Below, one piece after another: positions 8,640-17,444 of a DNA stretch of 64,000 nucleotides. Positions within the stretch are counted from its first letter, which is position 1, and each line of letters opens with the position of its first letter. The DNA is from BOG-908 sp963795825 (GTDB lineage Bacteria; Pseudomonadota; Alphaproteobacteria; Acetobacterales; Acetobacteraceae): contig CAWCIW010000005.1 of NCBI GenBank assembly GCA_963795825.1, positions 310,001 to 374,000 of the forward strand, written 5' to 3'. A model generated the notes under the pieces. The model was not told the DNA's origin, did no database searches, and worked only from the letters and a program-made list of their open reading frames with translations. Both the position numbers and the translations under genes were made by a program.

Positions 8640-10059
8640 GCCGGGGGCGGCGGGCTTACGCAATCGACAGGCCGGCGCCGTCGGTAGGCATAACTTGGCA
8701 ACGAAGCGTTCGTTCCGGCTGTTGCTCGAAACAGCCGGCCTGCCACTTGCGGTGGTGGCGGCTGGGACGGCGCTCGCGCCGCAGGCGAGCGCGCAGGCAA
8801 TCGACGAATATCTCAACGCCGGCATACCCGGCTACGATACCGCGGCCGGCGTGACGGTCGCGACCAGGCAGCATCCGGACTACGAAGCCCAGGGTGTCCG
8901 GCTCGGCACTTTCCTCATCACGCCGGTGCTGCAGGAGAGTGCCGGCTACGACGACAACGTGACCGGCACCAGCCATGCCAAAGGCAGCGCGCTGATCGAG
9001 ACCAACGCCTCCGTCAACGCCGCGGGCGGCTGGTCCGACACGCGGTTCGCCGGCGCGCTGAGCGTCGACGACATGGAATATCCCGAGCAGTCCAACCAGG
9101 GTTACACGAACTGGACGGCGGCGCTCGGCGGCAGCCATGATTTCGGCCGCGACACGCTGAGCCTCGGCTACACGCATCTCAACCTCAACCAGACGCCGCG
9201 CGATCTCGACGTGCCGGGCCTGACCCAGACGATCGCCTATCGCGTGGACGATCTGCGCGCGAATTATCACGCCGATCTCGGCCGTTTCTTCGTGCAGCCC
9301 GGTATCGACGTCTCGTATTACAATTTCGATAACGGCTCCGTCGGCGGACAATCCTATCTGCAGAGCTATCGCGACCGGGTGACGATCTCGCCCGAACTGG
9401 TCGGCAGCTATGAGTTTGCCACGCGGAGGCGCGTCGTGGTGATCCTGCGCGACACGCAATCCGATTTCGACCAGTCCCCGCCTGGGCAGCCCAGGCAGAA
9501 CTTCAACGACGCAGCGGTGCTGGCAGGCGTTGCGTACGATGCCGACGGGATAATCGGGTTTCGGCTTCTCGGCGGCTACGAGGAACGCAGTTTCGCCGCC
9601 AGTTCGGCCTACCGGATGGTGCAGGCGCCGATCGTCGAAGGTTCGGCCACATGGACGCCCACGGGCCTGACCACCGTCACCGGCACCGCCGCGCGCTACA
9701 TCGAGGATTCGGCCGCCGAAGCGACCGTCGGCTACACCGAAACCGCGCTCAAGCTGCAGGTGGACCACGAATACCTGCGCAACGTGATCTTCACGCTGCA
9801 CGGCACGTTCTACCTGGACGATTACAGCAAGGCGGCCAATGGCACCGGGGGCGGCAGCCAGAGCTTCTTCACGGCCGGCGCCGGCGCGTCCTACGCACTG
9901 AACCGAAACATACGGCTCGCCGCCGACTACACCTACTCCACGCGCAACAGCAGCGGTAACGGCACCGTGTCGACCGACAGCGTGCTGCAGAACAGCGAAG
10001 TGTTCGGCGGCAATTATTCCGAGAACACGTTCCGCCTGACCTTGCGTTTCGCCCTCTAG
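8638..10059 (+). CDS. outer-membrane beta-barrel protein of exopolysaccharide locus
   Basis: 473 residues from ATG 8638; TTG 8695 with GGTAGG upstream gives the best signal peptide (TKRSFR, then a hydrophobic core, then PQASAQA) and may be the true start, while ATG 8611 is also possible. After the signal the protein alternates aromatic/hydrophobic and polar residues in long antiparallel strands and ends NTFRLTLRFAL, a classic barrel C-terminal strand. It resembles the beta-barrel porin 2 family (BBP2_2) found next to Wza-type exporters. It is followed 13 bp later by the Wza-like lipoprotein gene, so the two probably form the outer-membrane part of one exporter. Confidence 0.78.
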   Translation: MPGAAGLRNRQAGAVGRHNLATKRSFRLLLETAGLPLAVVAAGTALAPQASAQAIDEYLNAGIPGYDTAAGVTVATRQHPDYEAQGVRLGTFLITPVLQESAGYDDNVTGTSHAKGSALIETNASVNAAGGWSDTRFAGALSVDDMEYPEQSNQGYTNWTAALGGSHDFGRDTLSLGYTHLNLNQTPRDLDVPGLTQTIAYRVDDLRANYHADLGRFFVQPGIDVSYYNFDNGSVGGQSYLQSYRDRVTISPELVGSYEFATRRRVVVILRDTQSDFDQSPPGQPRQNFNDAAVLAGVAYDADGIIGFRLLGGYEERSFAASSAYRMVQAPIVEGSATWTPTGLTTVTGTAARYIEDSAAEATVGYTETALKLQVDHEYLRNVIFTLHGTFYLDDYSKAANGTGGGSQSFFTAGAGASYALNRNIRLAADYTYSTRNSSGNGTVSTDSVLQNSEVFGGNYSENTFRLTLRFAL

Positions 10060-10072
10060 CCAGGAACCTCCC

Positions 10073-10657
10073 ATGACATCATCGCCCCGCATTACGCCGA
10101 GACGCGCACGCCTCGCCGCCTGCGCCCTTCTGGCCGCCAGCGTTTCGGCCTGCACGCAGGGGGCGGATCTGAAGCCGCTCGCCAGCTACACGCCAGGCGC
10201 CTACCGGCTCGGCGGCGGCGACCAGATACGCGTCATCACCTTCGGCTCGGAGCAGCTCAGCGGCAATTTCAAAGTCGACGACCAGGGCCAGGTCGCAATT
10301 CCGCTGGTCGGCAACATCACCGCCGGCGGGCTGACCTCCACGGAATTTGCGTCCAAGCTCGAATATACGCTGAGCGCGCAGAAATTCCTCAAGGAACCGA
10401 AAGTGTCGGTTGAGGTGCAGGCGTATCGGCCGATCTTCGTGCTCGGCGAGGTGACGAAGCCGGGGCAGTATAATTATTCGCCTGGCATGACGATGCTGAC
10501 GGCCGTGGCGGTTGCCGGCGGGTTCACGTATCGCGCCGTCGAGGCGTATGCCGGCGATGTGCGCACGGTTGGCGGGGCAGCGACCGAGGGCAAGATCACG
10601 CCTGAGTCTTTCCTGGCGCCTGGGGATGTCATCAAGGTTTATGAACGGCACTTTTGA
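10073..10657 (+). CDS. polysaccharide export lipoprotein (Wza-like, Poly_export/SLBB)
   Basis: 194 residues. The N-terminus has a lipoprotein signal with lipobox SVSAC, predicting a diacylated outer-membrane protein. Residues about 44-125 form the Poly_export domain (YRLGGGDQIRVITFG ... GQVAIPLVGNITAGGLT). Residues about 127-190 form one SLBB domain (FVLGEVTKPGQYNYSPGMTM, AVAVAGGFTYRA, LAPGDVIKVYERHF). It is much shorter than E. coli Wza (about 380), as usual for the short exporters of alphaproteobacteria. AGGAA precedes the ATG. It works with the barrel upstream and the Wzy/Wzx proteins nearby. Confidence 0.88.
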   Translation: MTSSPRITPRRARLAACALLAASVSACTQGADLKPLASYTPGAYRLGGGDQIRVITFGSEQLSGNFKVDDQGQVAIPLVGNITAGGLTSTEFASKLEYTLSAQKFLKEPKVSVEVQAYRPIFVLGEVTKPGQYNYSPGMTMLTAVAVAGGFTYRAVEAYAGDVRTVGGAATEGKITPESFLAPGDVIKVYERHF

Positions 10658-10674
10658 GGTTGGGGAAGAGGTAA

Positions 10675-10861
10675 GGAAGCAAGGCCTTCTTTTTTGAAAA
10701 AAAGAAGCAAAAAACTTTTGCTATGTGCTGTCGCGGTCTGGCTGGATAGATGCTTCGGTTTTCTACCAGACGTCGCCTTTCACGATTGAAGTTGGCGTTG
10801 TTGCCAGCGGGGAAGATAAAAGTTTTTTGGTCCTTTTTTTCAAAAAAGGACTGCTTCCTTT
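10675..10861. repeat. intergenic element, full copy (CTTC left arm, GTCC right arm)
   Basis: 187 bp between the Wza-like and GH16 genes. Left arm 10675-10722 has hairpin CTTCTTTTTT / GAAAAAAAGAAG followed by AAAAAACTTTTGC. Right arm 10812-10861 has AAAAGTTTTTTGG, then GTCCTTTTTTT / CAAAAAAGGAC, then TGCTTCCTT. The arms are inverted relative to each other but of different stem subfamilies. Confidence 0.85.
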
Positions 10862-10880
10862 CTATGAGTCACCGCACGAA

Positions 10881-11759
10881 ATGACAGAAGTAACACGAAG
10901 AAACCTGCTCGCCGGCCTGGCCCTCATCCCCCTCGGCGGCACCGGCCGCTACGAAACCATCGCCGATTACCGCTTCGGCAACGCACGCCCGGACGCCACG
11001 ATACGCAACATGGGCGACCTCCGCCGTCATTTCCGCTTCCGCTACATCTACGACAACGGACGGCTCGACGGCCTGGACTCTTACTGGTCCAAGCACCGCG
11101 ACTATCCCGAAGGCGATCCGCGCTCGCTGCACGTGTTCGGCGCGGACCACCTGGCGCTGAAAGGCCGCGTGCCGCCCGGCGGCGGATTGCATCCCGGCGG
11201 CATCGAGTCCGGCATGTTGCGCGCCTTGCTGCCAGTTACGCAGGGCATGGTGATCGAAATGCGCGCGAAGCTTCCGCGCGGGCTCGGCACCTGGCCGGCA
11301 TTCTGGCTCAACCCCGGCGTGGAATACGCGGACGGCCATTTCTCCGCGACGCCCTGGCCGCCGGAAATCGACATCTTCGAGTTCTTCTGCTGGCAGGGCC
11401 GCCCGACACCGCAGATCATGACGGCACATGTGCAGGATGCCGGGCGCCCGCAGGATTTCGGCCCGCCCGCGGTATTGATGTCGAAATTCGACCGCGGCGA
11501 ATACGATACCGGCATCGATTTCTCCGCCGGCTACCACGTGTTCGCGCTGGACTGGCAGGGCGATACGCCGGTGTGGCTGCTGGACGGCCAGGTAGTGCAG
11601 CGGGAACATTATCTGTGGCGCGCGCCGCCTGCGCATATCCTGATTACCAACCAGATCGGGATGTCGCTAAAGGGCACGGATATGGCGGGGATGGTCGATG
11701 AGGGCGCGGGGTGGGATTACTGCGTTGATTATCTTCGGGTGTTGAGGAAAATAGGGTAA
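10881..11759 (+). CDS. glycoside hydrolase family 16 (putative exopolysaccharide-processing glucanase)
   Basis: 292 residues. GH16 catalytic signature E-I-D-I-F-E at residues 162-167 (E162 nucleophile, E167 acid/base by family rule). Around it are the usual beta-jelly-roll strands (WPAFWLNPG, YHVFALDWQGDTPVWLLDG, ILITNQIGMS). The N-terminus RRNLLAGLALIPLGGTG has a twin-arginine-like start and hydrophobic stretch, so Tat export is possible. In polysaccharide loci such enzymes (ExoK type) trim or cleave the polymer in the periplasm or outside. The stop TAA is also the first triplet of the next intergenic element. Confidence 0.85.
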   Translation: MTEVTRRNLLAGLALIPLGGTGRYETIADYRFGNARPDATIRNMGDLRRHFRFRYIYDNGRLDGLDSYWSKHRDYPEGDPRSLHVFGADHLALKGRVPPGGGLHPGGIESGMLRALLPVTQGMVIEMRAKLPRGLGTWPAFWLNPGVEYADGHFSATPWPPEIDIFEFFCWQGRPTPQIMTAHVQDAGRPQDFGPPAVLMSKFDRGEYDTGIDFSAGYHVFALDWQGDTPVWLLDGQVVQREHYLWRAPPAHILITNQIGMSLKGTDMAGMVDEGAGWDYCVDYLRVLRKIG

Positions 11760-11923
11760 GCAAGGCCTTCTTTTCTGAAGAAAAGAAGTTAAAGACTTTT
11801 GATGGTGCTGTCGCGGACCTTTGTGCAATTGCGTGTGCTTTTGCTTTACGCGGGCTGACGTGCAGGCGGGGGAGCAAAAGTTTTTTGGTCCTTTTTTTCA
11901 AAAAAGGACTGCTTGCCTTGCCT
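11757..11923. repeat. intergenic element, full copy (CTTC left, GTCC right)
   Basis: Between the convergent GH16 and Wzx genes. Left arm 11757-11801 starts with the GH16 stop (TAAGCAAGGCC) and carries CTTCTTTTCTGAAGAAAAGAAG. Right arm 11861-11923 reads GCAGGCGGGGGAGCAAAAG, then GTCC(T7)/C(A6)GGAC, then TGCTTGCC, ending at the Wzx stop codon. Confidence 0.85.
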
Positions 11924-13442
11924 ATTTCTTCCGCAGCATCAGCCGCAAAGCCCAAACGTCGCCCAAGATAAACCGCCCCCGCGGCAGCACGAACATCGTC
12001 AACCCGCAAACCCCATACGACAGCGCCAGGTCGCCCGCGAGCTCCGGCGCCAGCAGCTTGCCCGATTGCGCCGGCAATAGCAGCAACGCGGCGCAGGCCG
12101 CGCCCAGCCCGGCCAGGATCGGCCAAACCGCACGCATGATGTCACGCAGCCGGACCGGGCCCATGCGCGTGGAGCCCCAAAGCGGCGCGCCCACGATGAT
12201 CGGCGCCGCGCACGCATAAGCGCGCGCCACGCCCAACGGCCCCCAATGCAGCCCGGCCAGGATCGAGGTCAGCAGCGCCACCCCGCTCACCAGCCCGTAG
12301 CGCAACTGCATTTTCACCCGGCCCTGGCTGACGAACAGCCAGTAGGCGGCCGCCCCGAACGGCACGAGTGTGGTCGCCAGAGAGAGCGTGCCAACGATCG
12401 GCGCCGCCTGCTGCCATCCGGCGCCGAGGAGCAGCGGCACCAGCGTGTCCGATTGCGTGCCGGCCCAGAGCAGGCCGGGGGCGGCGACCAGCAGCAGCCC
12501 CTGCAGCATCTGGCGGTGCGCGTGGGCATAGGCCTCGTCCGAGCCTTGCAGGCGGGAGAGCAGCGCCACCGCCACGCGATCGATCGGCAGGCTGATCTGC
12601 CACCACGGCACGATCACCAGCTTGTAGCCGCGGTCATACAGGCCGAGCGCCGCGGTGCCGTCGAGCCGGCCGATCAGCACGGTGGAGAGGTTGGTCTCCA
12701 GGTAGCCCAGCAGGTTGAAGCCGGTCAGGTGGCCGCCGAAGCGCAACAGGCCGCCCACGCCGGCATGGCGGCGGGGGCGCTGCGGGCGCCACGGCGAGAG
12801 GCCCCAGGCGAGCAGGAGGATTGTCGCCGAGTTGGCGGCCTGCATGAGGATCAGCGACCAGGCGCCGGCGCCGGCTATGGCGAAGCCCACGCCGGCGGCA
12901 AAGGCGGCCGCGGCGCAGGCGATGTCGATCCCGGCAAGCGCGGCATAGCGCATGTGCCGGTTCATCAGCGCGATCTGCTGCGCGGCCGCGCCGCTGAGCA
13001 CCAGCATCGCGCCCGCCGCCGAGGTGATGCCGATCAGCCGCGGCTCCTGGTAGAACCACGCCACCACGGGGGAGAGCGCGATCAGGGCGGTGGCCAGTAG
13101 CAGGCTGACGCCGAGATTGATCCAGAACAGCGCGGAGAGCTCGCCCTCGGAGATGGTGGCGCGCTGCACCGTGGCCTGGGTGAGCCCGAGATCGTTGAAC
13201 ACCTGCACCAGCGCCAGCACCGGTGCCACCATGGCGATCAGGCCGAACTGCGCGGGCAGCAGGAAATGCGCGAGCACGATTTGTGCGCCGAACTGCAGCA
13301 CGAAGCGGGCGCCCTGGGAGCCGAAAGTGAGCGCCACGCCACGAACGGAGGCGCGTTTCAGCTCGGCCTGGTCGAGTGCGTCCTGCGCCAGGCCCGCGAC
13401 TCCGGCATCCTGGGGCGGCGGGGGGACCATGGCCGTATCCAT
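11922..13442 (-). CDS. oligosaccharide flippase (Wzx-like, MOP superfamily)
   Basis: 506 residues with about 12-14 predicted membrane helices. The start region RGVALTFGSQGARFVLQFGAQIVLAHFLLPAQFGLIAM has the pattern of polysaccharide flippases (ARxLxPxDFGL-like motif), and the mid-region FGGHLTGFNLLGYLETNLSTVLIGRL with ALGLYDRGYKL matches the polysaccharide biosynthesis C-terminal half. It moves undecaprenyl-linked repeat units across the inner membrane for the Wzy-like polymerase. Together with Wzy-, Wza- and barrel-type neighbours it makes this a Wzx/Wzy-type pathway; no Wzc/Wzb-type chain-length kinase is visible in the window. Confidence 0.85.
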   Translation of the reverse strand: MDTAMVPPPPQDAGVAGLAQDALDQAELKRASVRGVALTFGSQGARFVLQFGAQIVLAHFLLPAQFGLIAMVAPVLALVQVFNDLGLTQATVQRATISEGELSALFWINLGVSLLLATALIALSPVVAWFYQEPRLIGITSAAGAMLVLSGAAAQQIALMNRHMRYAALAGIDIACAAAAFAAGVGFAIAGAGAWSLILMQAANSATILLLAWGLSPWRPQRPRRHAGVGGLLRFGGHLTGFNLLGYLETNLSTVLIGRLDGTAALGLYDRGYKLVIVPWWQISLPIDRVAVALLSRLQGSDEAYAHAHRQMLQGLLLVAAPGLLWAGTQSDTLVPLLLGAGWQQAAPIVGTLSLATTLVPFGAAAYWLFVSQGRVKMQLRYGLVSGVALLTSILAGLHWGPLGVARAYACAAPIIVGAPLWGSTRMGPVRLRDIMRAVWPILAGLGAACAALLLLPAQSGKLLAPELAGDLALSYGVCGLTMFVLPRGRFILGDVWALRLMLRKK

Positions 13443-13536
13443 CCGTTCGCGTGCGCCCCCAGGGTAGGCTCAACCTCTATCGATAAGGTTAAGCGTGTCG
13501 TCCCATGTTGCAACGCGGCAAAACGGCGCGCGACAG

Positions 13537-13779
13537 CTAATGCGCGAGAAATTCCCAGGCCAGCATCCCGAGGCCGATCCAGAGCACCGCGCCCATGCCG
13601 AGCCCCAGCACCAGGCCGCGCGCCGGCCCGAGCCGGTCACCCGATGTCCGCTCCGGCAGTTTTCGGCCGTGCGCATCCATGGGCCGCAAGGGCAGCACGG
13701 TGGCGGCAGGCCGCCCGGCTGCCGTGTCGCGCAATGACGACACACCCGGCCGGGTGACGCTTTCAGGCTGTGCGGCCAT
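13537..13779 (-). CDS. small single-span membrane protein, unknown
   Basis: 80 residues from ATG 13779 with AGAGG upstream. The first 50 residues are polar; a membrane helix at about residues 56-76 (GLVLGLGMGAVLWIGLGMLA) precedes WEFLAH. It lies 94 bp upstream of the flippase on the same strand and may be its leader gene. No family recognised. Divergent from guaA with about 200 bp between starts. Confidence 0.6.
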   Translation of the reverse strand: MAAQPESVTRPGVSSLRDTAAGRPAATVLPLRPMDAHGRKLPERTSGDRLGPARGLVLGLGMGAVLWIGLGMLAWEFLAH

Positions 13780-13991
13780 TTCAACCTCTGCGTGTATGCG
13801 TGGCTTTACCACGTCTTATGCATTAAACGTCATCTGTTTTTTGGGATGACGGCCTTGTTACCGTAACATGCGTACCGGAGTTCCGTATCCAAGGCCAGAA
13901 AACAATTTATTCATAATCCGGACACGACTCCGCCGCAATTGCGTAGCGTGCGCACCCTTGCGGCACCGCCGCCGGCGTGCTGCAAGCGGTC

Positions 13992-15554
13992 ATGGAACCC
14001 CCAGCCACAGCAAGCCGCATCCTCATCCTGGATTTCGGCAGCCAGGTTACCCAGCTTATCGCCCGCCGCCTGCGCGAGGCCGGCGTCTACTGCGAAATCT
14101 GGCCTTACACCGCGAGCATCGCGCGGATCACCGCCTGGGCACCGCGCGGGCTCATTCTCTCCGGCGGTCCGGCCAGCGTGGTCGAGGCGGGCGCGCCGCT
14201 CTCCGACCCGGCGATACTGCAGCTCGGCCTGCCGGTGCTCGGCATCTGCTACGGTCAGCAACTTCTGGTGGCACAGCTCGGCGGCACGGTCGCGGCCGGC
14301 GACCATCGCGAGTTCGGCCGCGCCTATGTGGACGTGGCGGCGGATTGTGCGCTGTTCCACGGTGTTTGGGCGGCAGGCGCGCGCGAGCAGGTATGGATGA
14401 GCCATGGCGATAGGGTGACCGCGCTGCCGGCCGGCTTTGCGGCGGTGGCGTCCAGCGAGGGCGCGCCGTTCGCCGTGGTCGCCGACGAGCAGCGGCGGAT
14501 CTACGGCACGCAATTCCACGTAGAGGTGGCGCATACCCCGCATGGCGCCGCCCTGCTGCGCAACTTCGCCCACAACGTGTGCGGCTGCACCGGCGACTGG
14601 ACGATGGCCGCCTTCCGCGACCAGGCGATCGCCCGCATACGCGACCAGGTGGGGCAGGGCCGCGTGATCTGCGGCCTGTCCGGCGGCGTGGACAGTTCCG
14701 TGGCGGCGATGCTGCTGCACGAGGCGGTGGGTGACCGGCTGACCTGCATCTTCGTCGATCACGGGCTGCTGCGCGCCGGCGAGGCGGACCAGGTGGTGGC
14801 CACGTTTGGCGACCGCTTCCACGTGAAGCTGGTGCATCGCAATGCGAGCGCGCTGTTCGTGGGCGCGCTCGCCGGCGTGACCGACCCGGAGACCAAGCGC
14901 AAGACGATCGGCCGGCTGTTCATCGAGGTGTTCGAGGAAGAGGCGACGCGCATTGGCGGGGCGGACTTCCTGGCTCAGGGCACGCTATACCCGGATGTGA
15001 TCGAGAGCGTGTCGGTGACCGGCGGGCCGTCGGTGACCATCAAGAGCCACCACAATGTGGGGGGGCTGCCCGAGCGCATGCGACTGCGCCTGGTGGAGCC
15101 GCTGCGCGAATTGTTCAAGGACGAGGTGCGGGTGCTCGGGCGCGAGCTGGGCTTGTCGGACGCGATCGTCGGGCGGCACCCGTTCCCCGGGCCCGGCCTG
15201 GCGATACGTATTCCGGGCGAGGTGACGCAGGAGAAGCTCGACATTCTGCGTCGTGCCGACACGATCTATCTGGAGGAGATACGCGCGGCGGGGCTGTACG
15301 ACGCGATCTGGCAGGCTTTCGCGGTGCTGCTGCCGGTGCGCAGCGTGGGCGTGATGGGCGACCAGCGCACGTATGACCAGGTTTGCGGGTTGCGTGCGGT
15401 GACGAGCACGGACGGGATGACGGCGGATGTGTATCCGTTCGATATGGGGTTTTTGACGCGTGTGGCTGGGCGGATCGTCAACGAGGTGCGGGGGATCAAC
15501 CGGGTGGTGTTCGATGTGACGAGCAAGCCGCCTGGGACGATCGAGTGGGAGTGA
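13992..15554 (+). CDS. guaA: GMP synthase (glutamine-hydrolysing)
   Basis: 520 residues. Converts XMP to GMP using glutamine and ATP. The class I amidotransferase domain is N-terminal: ILILDFGSQVTQLIARR, nucleophile Cys in GICYGQQ, His/Glu in GTQFHVEVAHT. The ATP-pyrophosphatase domain follows with P-loop SGGVDSSV, and the dimerisation domain ends KPPGTIEWE, the family's canonical terminus. Length is normal. ATG 13992 fits family N-termini; an in-frame GTG at 13977 adds five residues. It is a stand-alone gene, as in many alphaproteobacteria. Confidence 0.97.
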   Translation: MEPPATASRILILDFGSQVTQLIARRLREAGVYCEIWPYTASIARITAWAPRGLILSGGPASVVEAGAPLSDPAILQLGLPVLGICYGQQLLVAQLGGTVAAGDHREFGRAYVDVAADCALFHGVWAAGAREQVWMSHGDRVTALPAGFAAVASSEGAPFAVVADEQRRIYGTQFHVEVAHTPHGAALLRNFAHNVCGCTGDWTMAAFRDQAIARIRDQVGQGRVICGLSGGVDSSVAAMLLHEAVGDRLTCIFVDHGLLRAGEADQVVATFGDRFHVKLVHRNASALFVGALAGVTDPETKRKTIGRLFIEVFEEEATRIGGADFLAQGTLYPDVIESVSVTGGPSVTIKSHHNVGGLPERMRLRLVEPLRELFKDEVRVLGRELGLSDAIVGRHPFPGPGLAIRIPGEVTQEKLDILRRADTIYLEEIRAAGLYDAIWQAFAVLLPVRSVGVMGDQRTYDQVCGLRAVTSTDGMTADVYPFDMGFLTRVAGRIVNEVRGINRVVFDVTSKPPGTIEWE

Positions 15555-15565
15555 GTGTAGGAAGA

Positions 15566-15744
15566 TAAGAAAGCAGTCCTTTTTCGAGAAAAAGAACCAA
15601 AAAGCTTTTGCTCCCCGCCTGCACGACAACCCAGGCTGCTCCTGCAGGCGCATCGACCTGCAACATTAGAGCGGGCTTTCGTGCCGGCGTCGGGGCAAAA
15701 GCTTTTTGGTTCTTTTTCTCGAAAAAGGACTGCTTTCTTTCTTC
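15566..15744. repeat. intergenic element, full copy, matched arms with wobble variant
   Basis: Between guaA and the GT39 gene. Left arm 15566-15622: AAGAAAGCAGTCC, T5, CGAG, A5, GAACC, then AAAAAGCTTTTGC. Right arm 15682-15744 is its reverse complement, including the unusual GGTTC in place of GGTCC, over about 45 nt. Because both arms share the same rare change, the arms appear to evolve together. The core contains GCATCGACCTGCAA. Confidence 0.9.
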
Positions 15745-15776
15745 CTGACCTCAGCCAAACGCGAGTTGCCACGCCC

Positions 15777-17234
15777 ATGAACAAAGCCTTTGGCTGGCGC
15801 CTGGCCCTGCTCGCCCTGACAGCGATCCGCCTGCTGATCGCCGCCCGCGCCCCGCTCTCCGCGGACGAGACCTATTACTGGATCTGGTCGCGCGCGCTCG
15901 CACCGGGCTATCTGGACCACCCGCCGATGGTGGCCCTCTGGATACGCGCCGGCTGCGCGGTGGCCGGCGACACCGCCTTGGGCGTTCGCCTGCTCGCCCC
16001 GGTGGCCGCCCTGCTGGGCACCCTGCTGCTCGCTCGCGCGGCCGAGGATCTGTGCCCCGGGCGGCGCGCGGGCCTGGCTGCCGGCCTGTTGCTCAACGCG
16101 ACGCTGGCGATGGGCGTGGGCGCCGTGGTGATGACGCCGGACACCCCGCTGCTGTTCTTCTGGACGGCGGCGCTGGCGGCGCTGGCGCGACTGGTGCGTG
16201 GCGGGCGCCCGGGCTGGTGGCTCGCGGTGGGCCTCGCCTGCGGGCTGGCGCTCGACAGCAAATACACCGCCTTCCTGCTCGGCGCGGCGATACTGGCCTG
16301 GCTGGTCGCGGTGCCGGCCGCCAGGGTCTGGTGGCGCTGCTGGCAGCTCTGGGCCGGCGGCGCTCTGGCGCTCGCGGTGTTCGCGCCGGTGCTGCTGTGG
16401 AATGCCGGGCATGGCTGGGTGAGTTTCGCCAAGCAGGGCGGCCGCACCGGCGACTGGCATCCCGAAGCGGCTCTGCGATTTCTGGGCGAGCTGGTCGCCG
16501 GGCAGTTCGGGTTGGCCACTCCGGTGGTGGCTTGCGTGCTCGCGATGGGCGTGTGGCGGGCTTGGCTGGCAGGGCGGCGCGGGTCCGCGGGCGCGGGCCT
16601 GCTCGCCTGTGTGGTGCTGGTGCCGGCCGCGGTGTTCGTGCAGCACGCGTTCGGCGGCCGGGTGCAGGCGAACTGGCCGGCGGTGATCTATCCGGGCGCG
16701 GCGCTGGCGGCGTGTTGCACAGGCGCGGCGCCAGTGCGGTTCTGGCGCGCGGGGTCGGCGCTCGGGTTGGCACTGGCAGGCGTGGTGTATCTGCAGGCGG
16801 GGTGGGGCGCGTTGCCGCTGCCGCGCGCGGCGGACCCCACGCTGATCCGGCTGGCCGGCTGGCAGGATCTCGCCGGCGAGGTTTACGTGGCCGAAGCAGC
16901 GGCGCACGCCGATTTCGTGGTGGCCGACGCGTATGGGCTGGCGAGCGAGCTGGCGTTTCGCATGCCAGGCGAGGTGGTGGGGCTGGAACCGCGCTGGGCG
17001 CTGTTCGATCTGCCGGCGGCTGCGCTGGCGGGGCGCACCGGTATCCTGGTACGCAGCTTACGCGATTTCGGCGCGCCGGATGCGCGGAACTGGGCGTCGA
17101 TCGTGCCGGTTGGGGTGATCTCGCGGGGGCGGGCTGGGCGGGTGGCGGAGATGTATCGCGTGTATCGCGTGGTGGGGCGGGCGGCTGCGGGCGTTGTGTT
17201 GCCTGGGGCTAGGAAGCAAGCAGTCCTTTTTTGA
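15777..17234 (+). CDS. glycosyltransferase family 39 (ArnT/PMT-like membrane enzyme)
   Basis: 485 residues from ATG 15777. Inner-membrane GT-C enzyme that transfers a sugar from a polyprenyl phosphate carrier. The first periplasmic loop has the catalytic-type motif SADETYYWIWSRAL and then GYLDHPPMVALWIRAG, as in ArnT and related GT39/GT83 proteins. About 10-12 membrane helices follow, then a soluble C-terminal domain. The acceptor is unknown. The last residues RKQAVLF and the TGA stop (17232-17234) are encoded by the left arm of the downstream intergenic element, so its native tail has been replaced or extended by the element. Confidence 0.82.
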   Translation: MNKAFGWRLALLALTAIRLLIAARAPLSADETYYWIWSRALAPGYLDHPPMVALWIRAGCAVAGDTALGVRLLAPVAALLGTLLLARAAEDLCPGRRAGLAAGLLLNATLAMGVGAVVMTPDTPLLFFWTAALAALARLVRGGRPGWWLAVGLACGLALDSKYTAFLLGAAILAWLVAVPAARVWWRCWQLWAGGALALAVFAPVLLWNAGHGWVSFAKQGGRTGDWHPEAALRFLGELVAGQFGLATPVVACVLAMGVWRAWLAGRRGSAGAGLLACVVLVPAAVFVQHAFGGRVQANWPAVIYPGAALAACCTGAAPVRFWRAGSALGLALAGVVYLQAGWGALPLPRAADPTLIRLAGWQDLAGEVYVAEAAAHADFVVADAYGLASELAFRMPGEVVGLEPRWALFDLPAAALAGRTGILVRSLRDFGAPDARNWASIVPVGVISRGRAGRVAEMYRVYRVVGRAAAGVVLPGARKQAVLF

Positions 17235-17391
17235 AAAAAAGGACCAAAAAACTTTTGCGTTCCCCGCTGCATTGTTGCCCGCGCTGCCTCCGCGACGCCC
17301 GGCGTTGCAGAACCTGAGGGAGCGCTGGGGCAGGCGTCGGGAGCAAAGTTTTTTGGTCCTTTTTTTCAAAAAAGGACTGCTTGCTTCCTTG
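17211..17391. repeat. intergenic element, full copy, matched arms (GTCC, T-rich loop)
   Basis: Left arm 17211-17258 (AGGAAGCAAGCAGTCC, T6, G, A7, GGACC, AAAAAACTTTTGC) overlaps the 3' end of the GT39 gene and gives its stop. Right arm 17329-17391 (GGGGCAGGCGTCGGGAGCAA, AGTTTTTTGGTCC, T7, C, A6, GGAC, TGCTTGC) is the exact reverse complement through the hairpin. Confidence 0.9.
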
Positions 17392-17444
17392 CACCCGGAG
17401 ACCGCGCCGCATGCCCAACCGCCTCGAGTTCAACCCTGCGCCGC

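Noticed and set aside
13780..13976. Riboswitch or leader before guaA
   Set aside because: Only a 6-bp hairpin (CGTCAT/ATGACG near 13828-13851); no conserved purine or other aptamer core recognised.
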